From VAZQ01 sp036502925 (GTDB lineage Bacteria; Pseudomonadota; Alphaproteobacteria; Rhizobiales; Xanthobacteraceae), in contig DASXXS010000195.1 of NCBI GenBank assembly GCA_036502925.1, positions 1-39,786 of the forward strand: a stretch of 39,786 nt of DNA, in the 5' to 3' direction. Within the stretch, counting starts at the first letter, position 1; every line of letters starts with the position of its first letter. The notes beneath the pieces were generated by a model. It was not told the DNA's origin. It made no database searches and was given only the letters and a program-made list of their open reading frames with translations. A program made the translations under genes and the position numbers. Of this stretch, positions 23,666 to 30,126 are shown piece by piece.

Positions 23666-23863
23666 CTATGACGGGCGGGCCGTTTTCGAGACCGGTGAGT
23701 CCCGCAGCGCTTCGGATGGAAAGCTGTCGTTTTGACGTTGCGTTCCATCAAACCACGCGCACTCGACAATTTCTTTTCCGTCGGCGGTGGCGCCGACAAC
23801 GGTTACCGTCATCCGAGGACTCCCGGATTTCAACTGGACCGTATCGCCGACCTTGAACGCCAT
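23666..23863 (-). CDS. DUF2158 (YodC-type) small protein
   Basis: A 65-residue protein beginning MAFKVGDTVQLKSGSPRMTV and continuing with a VECAWFDGTQRQNDSF-type second half. This is the DUF2158 pattern: a single small beta-barrel-like domain with a KVGDxVxLKSGG motif and a conserved C-W-F. The molecular function of the family is not known to me. The start ATG 23863 has GGGGG nearby. A good promoter lies about 25-55 bases upstream. It converges with the lipoprotein gene, with 30 bases between the stop codons. Confidence 0.85.
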   Translation of the reverse strand: MAFKVGDTVQLKSGSPRMTVTVVGATADGKEIVECAWFDGTQRQNDSFPSEALRDSPVSKTARPS

Positions 23864-23888
23864 CGTCGCCCCCACCGATTCCACGGGC

Positions 23889-23917
23889 ATTAGATTGGCC
23901 GTATAAGCGCTAATCAA
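23889..23917 (-). promoter_or_regulatory. Promoter of the DUF2158 gene
   Basis: TTGATT (-35, 23917-23912), 17-base spacer, TCTAAT (-10, 23894-23889) on the minus strand: five of six matches to the -10 consensus. The start of transcription would be near 23882, about 20 bases before the ATG. The rest of 23918-24113 holds no convincing gene. Confidence 0.6.
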
Positions 23918-24113
23918 CCGCTATAACGCGCCAGACCTCAGGACAGTTTGCCACATGCATGGACCATAAATCTCGGCTATCATGCGGTTTGTCAGCGACC
24001 TCAGCATCTGCTGCGTAGCGTTTCCATTTGAGCGGTCTGGCCCTGGTGTTCCCCCGCCGGGGCCGTTGATTCCTAATGGGGATTTCGCGGGCGAGCCGCG
24101 ACCGGAGATTTTG

Positions 24114-24290
24114 ATGACCAACCTCGATGCATGGCACAATCCGAGCGAGGATTATCCGCCTTCACGACCAGGTCGCCTGGTATTCTTGGGGGCTGCGGTG
24201 GTGTGCGCCGTCGGCGCAATCGTGATGAACTGGGCGAGCGTATCGAGCTTCGTCCATGTCCCCGAGATCAAGAGCGCCCTCGGCTTTTAG
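24114..24290 (+). CDS. Small single-pass membrane protein, unknown
   Basis: A 58-residue protein from ATG 24114, supported by GGAG with a 6-base spacing. It has a Pro/Asp/Asn-rich N-terminus (NPSEDYPPSRPGR, cytoplasmic by charge), one membrane helix (LVFLGAAVVCAVGAIVMNW, about 24-42) and a short polar tail (VPEIKSALGF). The frame is open further upstream to 23982, but that part lacks coding character. I do not recognise the family. A 7-bp hairpin (CATCTCG/CGAGATG, 24299-24319) follows the stop and may end the transcript. Confidence 0.6.
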   Translation: MTNLDAWHNPSEDYPPSRPGRLVFLGAAVVCAVGAIVMNWASVSSFVHVPEIKSALGF

Positions 24291-24371
24291 AGGGCTGGCA
24301 TCTCGCTCGACCCGAGATGCGAGAAACATCCTGCGGCCGAAGGCTGCGCCGAGGCCGGCGATCAACAGCAC

Positions 24372-24542
24372 ATGACGGCCGTGATTAAAATCTTCGTTTA
24401 TCCGCGGGCGTGGCCGACCCGTATTCAGTGGGCCGCGATGTTGATGATCCTGCTCGGCCGCGGGCTGGGTGAGCTGTCGATCGATCAGCTGCTGTGGCGT
24501 CGCTTCGGCCGCTTGCTCGACGGTGAAACGGCAATCCGCTGA
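24372..24542 (+). CDS. Possible 56-residue small protein
   Basis: An ORF of 57 codons with GC-rich third positions like its neighbours. The peptide starts MTAVIKIFVYPRAWPTRIQW, then has a moderately hydrophobic stretch (AAMLMILLGRGLGEL) and an amphipathic basic tail. No clear ribosome site precedes the ATG (ATCAACAGCAC), so it may not be translated. It follows the 58-residue membrane protein in the same direction, 81 bases away, and converges on lolD. Family unknown. Confidence 0.35.
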   Translation: MTAVIKIFVYPRAWPTRIQWAAMLMILLGRGLGELSIDQLLWRRFGRLLDGETAIR

Positions 24543-24559
24543 CGGCCTGGGTCCACCGC

Positions 24560-25267
24560 TCATTCCATTTCCACCACCTGCCCGTCCATGAGCGTGACAC
24601 GGCGATCCATGCGGGCCGCGATGTCCCGGTTATGGGTGGCGATGATGGCGGCGAGGCCCGAGGCGCGCACCAATTGGCTGAGCGCGCTGAAAACCTGGTC
24701 GGAGGTGCGCGGGTCGAGGTTTCCGGTCGGCTCGTCGGCGAGCAGGATGCGCGGCGCATTGGAGACCGCGCGCGCGATCGCCACCCGCTGTTGCTCGCCG
24801 CCCGAGAGTTCCGCCGGCCGATGCTCGAGCCGGTCCTTGAGCCCCAGATAGGAGAGCAGCTCGGCCGCCCGCTTGACCGCCTCCTTGCGGGCCAGCCCGC
24901 GGATCATCTGCGGCAGGATCACGTTCTCAAGGGCGGAAAACTCGGGCAGCAGATGATGCGCCTGATAGATGAATCCGATTTCGGTGCGGCGGATCTGCGT
25001 GCGCGCCGTGTCGGGCAGCTGCGAGGTCGCCACCTGGTCAATATAGACCTCGCCGGAATCTTGATGTTCGAGCAGGCCGGCAATATGCAGCAAGGTCGAT
25101 TTGCCGGCGCCCGACGGTGCCACCAGCGCGACCGATTGGCCGGGCCAGACCGCGAGCTCGGCGCTCTTGAGGATTTCAAGCGTGGCGAGGCCTTGCCGGT
25201 AGCGGCGGTCGATCGCATGCAGAAAGATGATGGGCGGTTGCTCGCCGCTCGCCGGCACCTCGCTCAT
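24560..25267 (-). CDS. lolD: Lipoprotein-releasing ABC transporter ATPase LolD
   Basis: ATPase of the LolCDE complex, which releases outer-membrane lipoproteins from the inner membrane. ABC motifs in order: Walker A APSGAGKST (50-58), Q-loop in IYQAHHLLPEFSALENV, signature LSGGEQQR (154-161) and Walker B ILLADEPTGNLD (174-185), then the H-loop in IIATHNRD. The first Walker A residue is Ala rather than Gly; this is a mild change I have seen in related rhizobial LolD and does not suggest loss of activity. It follows lolC/E by 25 bases. Confidence 0.95.
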   Translation of the reverse strand: MSEVPASGEQPPIIFLHAIDRRYRQGLATLEILKSAELAVWPGQSVALVAPSGAGKSTLLHIAGLLEHQDSGEVYIDQVATSQLPDTARTQIRRTEIGFIYQAHHLLPEFSALENVILPQMIRGLARKEAVKRAAELLSYLGLKDRLEHRPAELSGGEQQRVAIARAVSNAPRILLADEPTGNLDPRTSDQVFSALSQLVRASGLAAIIATHNRDIAARMDRRVTLMDGQVVEME

Positions 25268-25292
25268 GGCGCGTCACTCATGGCGCGGCCTC

Positions 25293-26561
25293 TCATTCAT
25301 AACGCAGCGCCTCGACCGGATCGAGCCGCGCGGCGCGCCACGCCGGATAGAGCGTCGCCAGGAAGGACAGCGCCAGCGCCATCACCACCACGGCCGAGGT
25401 CTCGCCCCAATCCAATTCGGCGGGCAGGCGCGAGAGAAAATAAAGCTCCGGCGAAAACAGATCGGTATTGGTGATCCAGGACAGGAACCGTCGGATCGAC
25501 TCGATATTGAGGCAGACCAGCACCGCCAGCAGGAAACCGATCAGGGTGCCGTTCACGCCGATCGAGGCGCCCGTGATCATGAAGACCCGCATGATCGAGC
25601 CTTGGGTGGCGCCCATTGTGCGCAGAATGCCGATATCGGAGCCCTTGTCCTTCACCAGCATGGTCAGGCCCGAAACGATGTTGAAGGCCGCCACCAGCAC
25701 GATCAGGCTGAGGATGATGAACATCACGTTGCGCTCTACCTGGAGCGCGTTGAAAAAGGTGGCGTTGCGCTGGTGCCAATCGATCATGAAGATCGGTCGC
25801 GCGGCGGCCGTGGTGACGAGGTCCTTGAAGCGGTCGACGCGGTCGGGATTGTCGATGTAGAGCTCGATCGCGGTCACGTCGCCGGCCCGATTGAAATAGG
25901 CCTGCGCCTCGGCAAGCGGCATGTAGAGCAGCGAGGCGTCGTATTCGGACATGCCGATCTCGAACACGGCGGCGACCTTGTAGGACTTGATCCGCGGCGT
26001 CGTGCCCATCGGGGTCACCGCGCCGCGTGGCGCCACCAGGGTCACATTGTCGCCTGCCCGCAGCGACAGTTGATCGGCCAGCCGGCGGCCGATCGCGACC
26101 CCCTGCCCCTCGTCGAAGCCTTCGAGCGTTCCCTGCTTGATGTTGCGGTCGATCGAGCCGAGCTTGACGAGGTCGCGCGCGCGCATGCCGCGCACCAGCA
26201 CGCCGGCGGAGTTGAACGGAGAGGAGGCAAGCGCCTGGCCCTCGACGATGGGGGCTGCCAGCCGGATGCCGGGAATCCCGGAGAGGCGATCGGAGACCGG
26301 CTCCCAGTCGGTGAGCGGAGATTCGAGCGGCTGGATCAGCAGGTGGCCGTTGAGGCCGAGAATCTTGTCGAGCAGCTCGGTGCGGAACCCGTTCATCACC
26401 GCCATGACGATGATCAGGGTGGCGACCCCGAGCATGATTCCGAGGAACGAGAAGCCGGCGATGACCGAGATGAATCCTTCCTTGCGCCGGGCCCGCAGGT
26501 AGCGCAGCGACAGCATCCATTCGAAGGGCGCGAAGGGGCGGGTTCGGGTCGATTGAGCCAT
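25293..26561 (-). CDS. lolC: Lipoprotein-releasing permease LolC/LolE
   Basis: Integral membrane partner of LolD. It has an N-terminal cytoplasmic-helix segment and first membrane span (FEWMLSLRYLRARRKEGFIS, then a VIAGFSFLGIMLGVATLIIV span), a large periplasmic domain (about 55-270), and three C-terminal spans with the FtsX-like region (MFIILSLIVLVAAFNIVSGL, VKDKGSDIGILRTMGA). It is 422 residues from ATG 26561, with GGGAG 6 bases upstream. Only one permease gene is present; in many alphaproteobacteria a single LolC/E-type protein replaces the LolC-LolE pair. It lies between proS and lolD, a usual alphaproteobacterial order. Confidence 0.94.
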   Translation of the reverse strand: MAQSTRTRPFAPFEWMLSLRYLRARRKEGFISVIAGFSFLGIMLGVATLIIVMAVMNGFRTELLDKILGLNGHLLIQPLESPLTDWEPVSDRLSGIPGIRLAAPIVEGQALASSPFNSAGVLVRGMRARDLVKLGSIDRNIKQGTLEGFDEGQGVAIGRRLADQLSLRAGDNVTLVAPRGAVTPMGTTPRIKSYKVAAVFEIGMSEYDASLLYMPLAEAQAYFNRAGDVTAIELYIDNPDRVDRFKDLVTTAAARPIFMIDWHQRNATFFNALQVERNVMFIILSLIVLVAAFNIVSGLTMLVKDKGSDIGILRTMGATQGSIMRVFMITGASIGVNGTLIGFLLAVLVCLNIESIRRFLSWITNTDLFSPELYFLSRLPAELDWGETSAVVVMALALSFLATLYPAWRAARLDPVEALRYE

Positions 26562-26663
26562 GAAATTCTCCCGGCGCCGGATTTCACATGATTCTGGCCG
26601 TTTCACGCCAAGGCCGGCGGTCGCAAGGGCATAAACGCGCAAATCGGCAGATACGCACGGAGC

Positions 26664-28001
26664 TCATGCCGGCGGCGGCCGCAACGGGGCGAGCCGCTCC
26701 AGCGCTTCGGCCGGGCGCATGAGCTCGCGGCTGCCGTCGGCACGCCGCTTGATCTCGATCTTGCCTTCGGCGAGCCCCTTCGGCCCGACCAGGACCTGAT
26801 AGGGAATGCCGATGAGGTCGGCGGTGGCGAATTTCGCCCCCGGGCGCTGGTCGAGATCATCGTAGAGGACATCGACACCGCGGCGGCCAAGAGCGCCGTA
26901 GAGCTGCTCGCAGGCCGCATCCGTGTCGGCGCCGCCCTGCTTGAGGTTGAGGATGACGGCCTTGAACGGCGCCACCGCTTCCGGCCATTTGATGCCGGCC
27001 TCGTCGTGGAATGCCTCGATGATGGCGCCCACCAGACGCGATACGCCGACCCCATAGGAGCCGCCATGGACCGGCCGCTCGACCCCATCGGGCCCGGCCA
27101 CCAAGGCCTTCATGGCGGCGCTGTACTTGGTGCCGAAATAGAATACCTGCCCGACCTCGATCCCGCGGGTGTGAACGCGCTTGTCGGGCGGCACCTCGCG
27201 CTCGAACCGCGCCGGGTCGTGCACGTCCTCGGTGGCGGCATAGAGGCCGGTCCATTGCCGGATGATGGGCGTGAGATCCGCCTCATAATCGATGTCGTCG
27301 CCGGGAGCGGCGATATCCAGAAGGTCACGGTTGCAATAGACGCCGGACTCCCCGGTCTCGGCCAGGATGATGAATTCGTGCGAGAGGTCGCCGCCGATGG
27401 GGCCGGTCTCCGCCGCCATGGGAATGGCCCTGAGCCCCATCCGGGCAAAGGTGCGCAGATAGGCGACAAACATCTTGTCGTAAGATCGTCGCGCGGCGGC
27501 CTCGTCGACGTCGAACGAATAGGCGTCCTTCATCAGGAACTCCCGCCCGCGCATGACCCCGAACCGGGGCCGCTGCTCGTCGCGGAACTTCCATTGGATG
27601 TGATAGAGGTTGATCGGCAGGTCCTTGTAGGAGCGAACCGCGGCGCGGAAAATCTCCGTGATCATCTCCTCGTTGGTCGGACCATAGAGCATGTCGCGTT
27701 CGTGACGGTCGGTGATCCGCAGCATTTCCGGGCCGTAGGCATCGTAGCGCCCGCTCTCGCGCCACAGATCGGCGAGCTGCAGGGTCGGCATCAGAAGCTC
27801 GATGGCGCCGGCGCGATTTTGCTCCTGGCGCACGATCTCCTCGATCCTCTTCAACACGCGAAAGCCGAGCGGCAGCCAGGCATAGATGCCGGCGGCCTCC
27901 TGCCGCACCATGCCGGCCCGCAGCATCAGGCGATGGGAGGCGATCTCCGCTTCCTTGGGAGTTTCACGCAGCAGTGGCAGAAAATAGCGCGACAATCGCA
28001 T
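26664..28001 (-). CDS. proS: Prolyl-tRNA synthetase, short form
   Basis: Charges tRNA-Pro. A class II synthetase: motif 1 region GFRVLKRIEEIVRQEQNRAG, motif 2 around WKFRDEQRPRFGVMRGREF, and motif 3 in GGSYGVGVSRLVGAIIE, with the C-terminal anticodon-binding domain (about 345-445). At 445 residues it lacks the large editing insertion (about 180 residues) between motifs 2 and 3 of E. coli ProS. Alphaproteobacteria commonly have this short form and rely on a separate trans-editing protein; none is in this window. The gene is followed by lolC and lolD. Confidence 0.97.
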   Translation of the reverse strand: MRLSRYFLPLLRETPKEAEIASHRLMLRAGMVRQEAAGIYAWLPLGFRVLKRIEEIVRQEQNRAGAIELLMPTLQLADLWRESGRYDAYGPEMLRITDRHERDMLYGPTNEEMITEIFRAAVRSYKDLPINLYHIQWKFRDEQRPRFGVMRGREFLMKDAYSFDVDEAAARRSYDKMFVAYLRTFARMGLRAIPMAAETGPIGGDLSHEFIILAETGESGVYCNRDLLDIAAPGDDIDYEADLTPIIRQWTGLYAATEDVHDPARFEREVPPDKRVHTRGIEVGQVFYFGTKYSAAMKALVAGPDGVERPVHGGSYGVGVSRLVGAIIEAFHDEAGIKWPEAVAPFKAVILNLKQGGADTDAACEQLYGALGRRGVDVLYDDLDQRPGAKFATADLIGIPYQVLVGPKGLAEGKIEIKRRADGSRELMRPAEALERLAPLRPPPA

Positions 28002-28138
28002 GGCGGGCTTTGAGAATCGGAGGAAAGCGAGGCCCCCACTGAAGCCGGATCATTGGCGAAAACACAAGGGCCATCAACGCGTTCGGCACCTCGGATCGGG
28101 TGAATTCACGGCCAAGCCCCGTCAGATATTCGGTGGCC

Positions 28139-28153
28139 ACAATTCAAAATTGT
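28139..28153. repeat. Inverted repeat overlapping a candidate promoter
   Basis: ACAATT-CAA-AATTGT is a perfect 6-base inverted repeat in an AT-rich patch, flanked by GCC and GGC that extend the symmetry imperfectly. It overlaps the -35 of the candidate small RNA promoter and could be an operator. It also lies about 140 bases upstream of proS on the other strand. Confidence 0.35.
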
Positions 28154-28177
28154 AGTGGCAAAATGCCGCCATATCAA
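28150..28177 (+). promoter_or_regulatory. Weak candidate promoter of the small RNA
   Basis: TTGTAG (28150-28155), 16-base spacer, TATCAA (28172-28177). Transcription would start near 28183, right before the first hairpin of the candidate RNA. The match to consensus is modest. Confidence 0.3.
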
Positions 28178-28182
28178 ATAGT

Positions 28183-28358
28183 GTCCTTCCCGCGGAAGGC
28201 GCACGGCCAGCATCCGTGCTGCCACGCGGTCCAAGTCGTGGGAGGACCTCCCCAAAAGGCGCTTCAAGTCGCCGAAGTCTCGGTCGAGCATATCAGGCAA
28301 ATTCGGTCGGATGGGATTGGTTTCGTTTGAGCAGGGCCTCGGCCCTGCTCTTTTGTTT
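28183..28358 (+). ncRNA. Candidate small RNA, about 175 nt
   Basis: The 485-base gap between proS and the HAD gene contains a strong + strand terminator with no convincing gene before it. Upstream of it are successive hairpins: CCTTCC/GGAAGG (28185-28199, 3-base loop), GCACGG/CCGTGC (28201-28219, 7-base loop) and GGGAG/CTCCC (28240-28252), the last exposing a CCTCCCC run that resembles anti-Shine-Dalgarno motifs of alphaproteobacterial sRNAs. No match to 6S, 4.5S, tmRNA or RNase P is evident. Alternatives: a 55-codon ORF on + (28163-28330), whose stop touches the terminator, or a coding remnant on the minus strand (28106-28459). Confidence 0.4.
28329..28358 (+). terminator. Strong rho-independent terminator
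   Basis: GAGCAGGGCC (28329-28338) pairs perfectly with GGCCCTGCTC (28341-28350) and is followed by TTTTGTTT. The T run is on the + strand only, so it ends a + strand transcript that begins between proS and here. It is the best intrinsic terminator in the window. Confidence 0.85.
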
Positions 28359-28486
28359 GGGAGGACGTCGCGCCACTTCCGCGCGCAAGGCCAACGGTGT
28401 ACGGTTGCTGAAAACACGGACATTGCTCTCATCCGCGCGCTGCTGGCGGACGTGCTCAAGATCCGGTCGCCGGGGAGGATCGCAAG

Positions 28487-29308
28487 ATGACAGATCCAAA
28501 TCGCCGCGCTCTGCTTCGGGGCGCGACCACGCTGACAGCCGCGGCTGGCGTGATAGCCGGATCACAGCCGCAAGCGTGGGCGCAACCTGCACCGGCGCGT
28601 TTGCAGGACACCGTGAAGGCGCTGGTTTTCGATGTCTTCGGCACGGTAGTGGATTGGCGCAACGGCGTTGCGCGCGAGGCGCAGGCCATACTCAAGCCCT
28701 TGGGCTATTCGCTCGACTGGCTCGCTTTCGCGGACGCCTGGCGCGCCCAGTATCAGCCGGGCATGGACGAGGTGCGCGCGGGGAAAATTGCCTTCGTCAA
28801 GCTCGATGTGATCCACCGTCGCATGCTCGAGCGAATCGTTCCGCAATTCGGAATGGAGAAGGTAGACCGCAACGTATTGGACGAGCTTACGCTGGCGTGG
28901 CATCGCCTGGATGCCTGGAAGGATGTTGCGCCCGGCTTTGCCCGGCTGCGGCGGCGTTTCATGATGGCGCCCTGCTCGAACGGCAATATCTCGATCATGG
29001 TCGATATCGCCCGCAGGAACGATATTCGCTGGGACGCAATCCTGGGCTCCGAGATCGCCGGCGACTTCAAGCCGAAGCCGCGCGTCTATCTTGCCGCCGC
29101 CGAGGCGCTCAATCTCAAGCCGGGCGAATGCATGATGACCGCGGCCCATAGCGGCGATCTTGCGGCGGCAGCCGCGAACGGCCTGCGCACCGCCCATGTG
29201 GGGCGCCCCGGCGAAAACGGGCCCGGCACCGGCGAAACCGCACCAAAGGTGCCGGTCGACGTTGCCGCGAGCAACTTCGAGGACCTTGCCGACAAGCTCG
29301 GGGCTTGA
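28487..29308 (+). CDS. HAD-superfamily (haloacid dehalogenase type II-like) protein with Tat signal
   Basis: A 273-residue protein. Twin Arg residues (NRRALLRGATTL, 5-16) followed by a hydrophobic stretch and AWAQ cleavage site (about 33) indicate export by the Tat route. The mature part is a HAD hydrolase: nucleophile Asp49 in VFDVFGTVVDWR, motif II in APCSNGNIS, Lys in DFKPKPRVY, and acidic motif in AAHSGDLAAAAANGLRTA. The layout matches L-2-haloacid dehalogenase (type II) relatives, but the usual Ser-Asn-x-x-Asp end motif reads AAHSGD, so the true substrate may differ. ATG 28487 has GGGGAGG upstream. Transcribed opposite to both neighbours; the + strand terminator at 28329-28358 isolates it from upstream. 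Confidence 0.85.
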   Translation: MTDPNRRALLRGATTLTAAAGVIAGSQPQAWAQPAPARLQDTVKALVFDVFGTVVDWRNGVAREAQAILKPLGYSLDWLAFADAWRAQYQPGMDEVRAGKIAFVKLDVIHRRMLERIVPQFGMEKVDRNVLDELTLAWHRLDAWKDVAPGFARLRRRFMMAPCSNGNISIMVDIARRNDIRWDAILGSEIAGDFKPKPRVYLAAAEALNLKPGECMMTAAHSGDLAAAAANGLRTAHVGRPGENGPGTGETAPKVPVDVAASNFEDLADKLGA

Positions 29309-29363
29309 AGGGTCTCAACGGTCGGCTTGAGATTTCCGGGTCACGCGCCGGCAGGTGGCGGCG

Positions 29364-29639
29364 TCAATTCGTCATGCCGAGCCAGGAGGCCAGCTGATCG
29401 AAGGTAATCAGCCGGTAGGCGTACACCACAAACCAGGCTGAAAAGACCACGGTCGCCGCGATGGTCGTCCAAACGAGCTTGCGCCTGAGGTGGGTCAGCA
29501 CCGGCGCGCCGGGGTCGGTGCCGGGCGTCATCTCCCCGGATTCGTGCTGGCTGTGCACGCCCCACGGCAACACGGCAAACAAGACGATCCACCAGATCAC
29601 GAAATAGATGGCGAGAGCCGTGAAGATCGACACCGGCAC
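29364..29639 (-). CDS. DUF1467 small membrane protein
   Basis: A 91-residue protein with two membrane helices (VSIFTALAIYFVIWWIVLFA, about 3-22, and TTIAATVVFSAWFVVYAY, about 58-75). The pattern FVIWWxVLFxVLPxG followed by HxSGExxPGTDPGAP is the DUF1467 signature, common in rhizobia; function unknown. The start is a GTG directly after the mce stop codon, so it is translationally coupled to mce. This is the last gene of the block running from nuoH. Confidence 0.9.
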   Translation of the reverse strand: MPVSIFTALAIYFVIWWIVLFAVLPWGVHSQHESGEMTPGTDPGAPVLTHLRRKLVWTTIAATVVFSAWFVVYAYRLITFDQLASWLGMTN

Positions 29640-30047
29640 TCACGCCTGCTCGATTTCGATCAGCGTGCCGCACAGGTCCTTGGGATGGAGGAAGAGCACG
29701 GGCTTGCCATGGGCGCCGATTTTCGGTTCGCCGTCGCCGAGCACGCGAACGCCCTGCGCCTTGAGCCGGTCGCGTGCGGACTTGATGTCGTCGACCTCGT
29801 AGCAGAGATGGTGGATGCCGCCATCAGGGCTGCGCTCGAGAAATCTCGCGATCGGCGACGCATCGCCGAGCGGCTCCAAGAGCTCGATCTTGGTGTTGGG
29901 AAGCAACACGAACACGGTGGTCACGCCGTGATCGGGCTGCGCGACCGGCGCGGAAATCTCGGCGCCCAGCGTGTCACGATAGACGCCCGCGGCTTTTGCG
30001 ATATCCCTGACCGCGATCGCCACATGATTGAGCCGTCCGATGTGCAT
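29640..30047 (-). CDS. mce: Methylmalonyl-CoA epimerase
   Basis: Interconverts (S)- and (R)-methylmalonyl-CoA in propionate use. A 135-residue glyoxalase/VOC-fold protein with the metal ligands and catalytic residues in place: His8 (RLNHVAIAV), Glu55 region (KIELLEPLG), His79/His80 (GIHHLCYEV) and Glu131 (GTLIEIE). AGGAGG precedes the ATG at 30047. It lies 79 bases after rnj and is followed without a gap by the DUF1467 gene, as in other rhizobia. Confidence 0.96.
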   Translation of the reverse strand: MHIGRLNHVAIAVRDIAKAAGVYRDTLGAEISAPVAQPDHGVTTVFVLLPNTKIELLEPLGDASPIARFLERSPDGGIHHLCYEVDDIKSARDRLKAQGVRVLGDGEPKIGAHGKPVLFLHPKDLCGTLIEIEQA

Positions 30048-30126
30048 TTTACGAGCGTCCTCCTGATCGTGCCCCGGTGCCGGTTTGCTGTTTCGCTGAT
30101 CGGGCTCCCGCGCGACACGCCGGATA

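Noticed and set aside
24162..24563. 133-codon frame on minus before lolD
   Set aside because: Antisense to the two small + strand ORFs, polar low-complexity content and no ribosome site.
25094..25120. Ala in place of the first Gly of the LolD Walker A motif
   Set aside because: I considered an inactivated ATPase, but the rest of the motif (PSGAGKST) and all other ABC motifs are intact, and related rhizobial LolD proteins show the same residue.
28100..28330. 76-codon frame on + ending at the terminator
   Set aside because: Weak start signals and lower third-position GC than neighbours; the hairpin series explains the sequence better. Not fully excluded.
28106..28459. 117-codon frame on minus in the proS-HAD gap
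   Set aside because: Partly GC-rich in the third position, but it crosses the strong terminator, has no ribosome site and no family I recognise. Kept only as an alternative in the small RNA entry.
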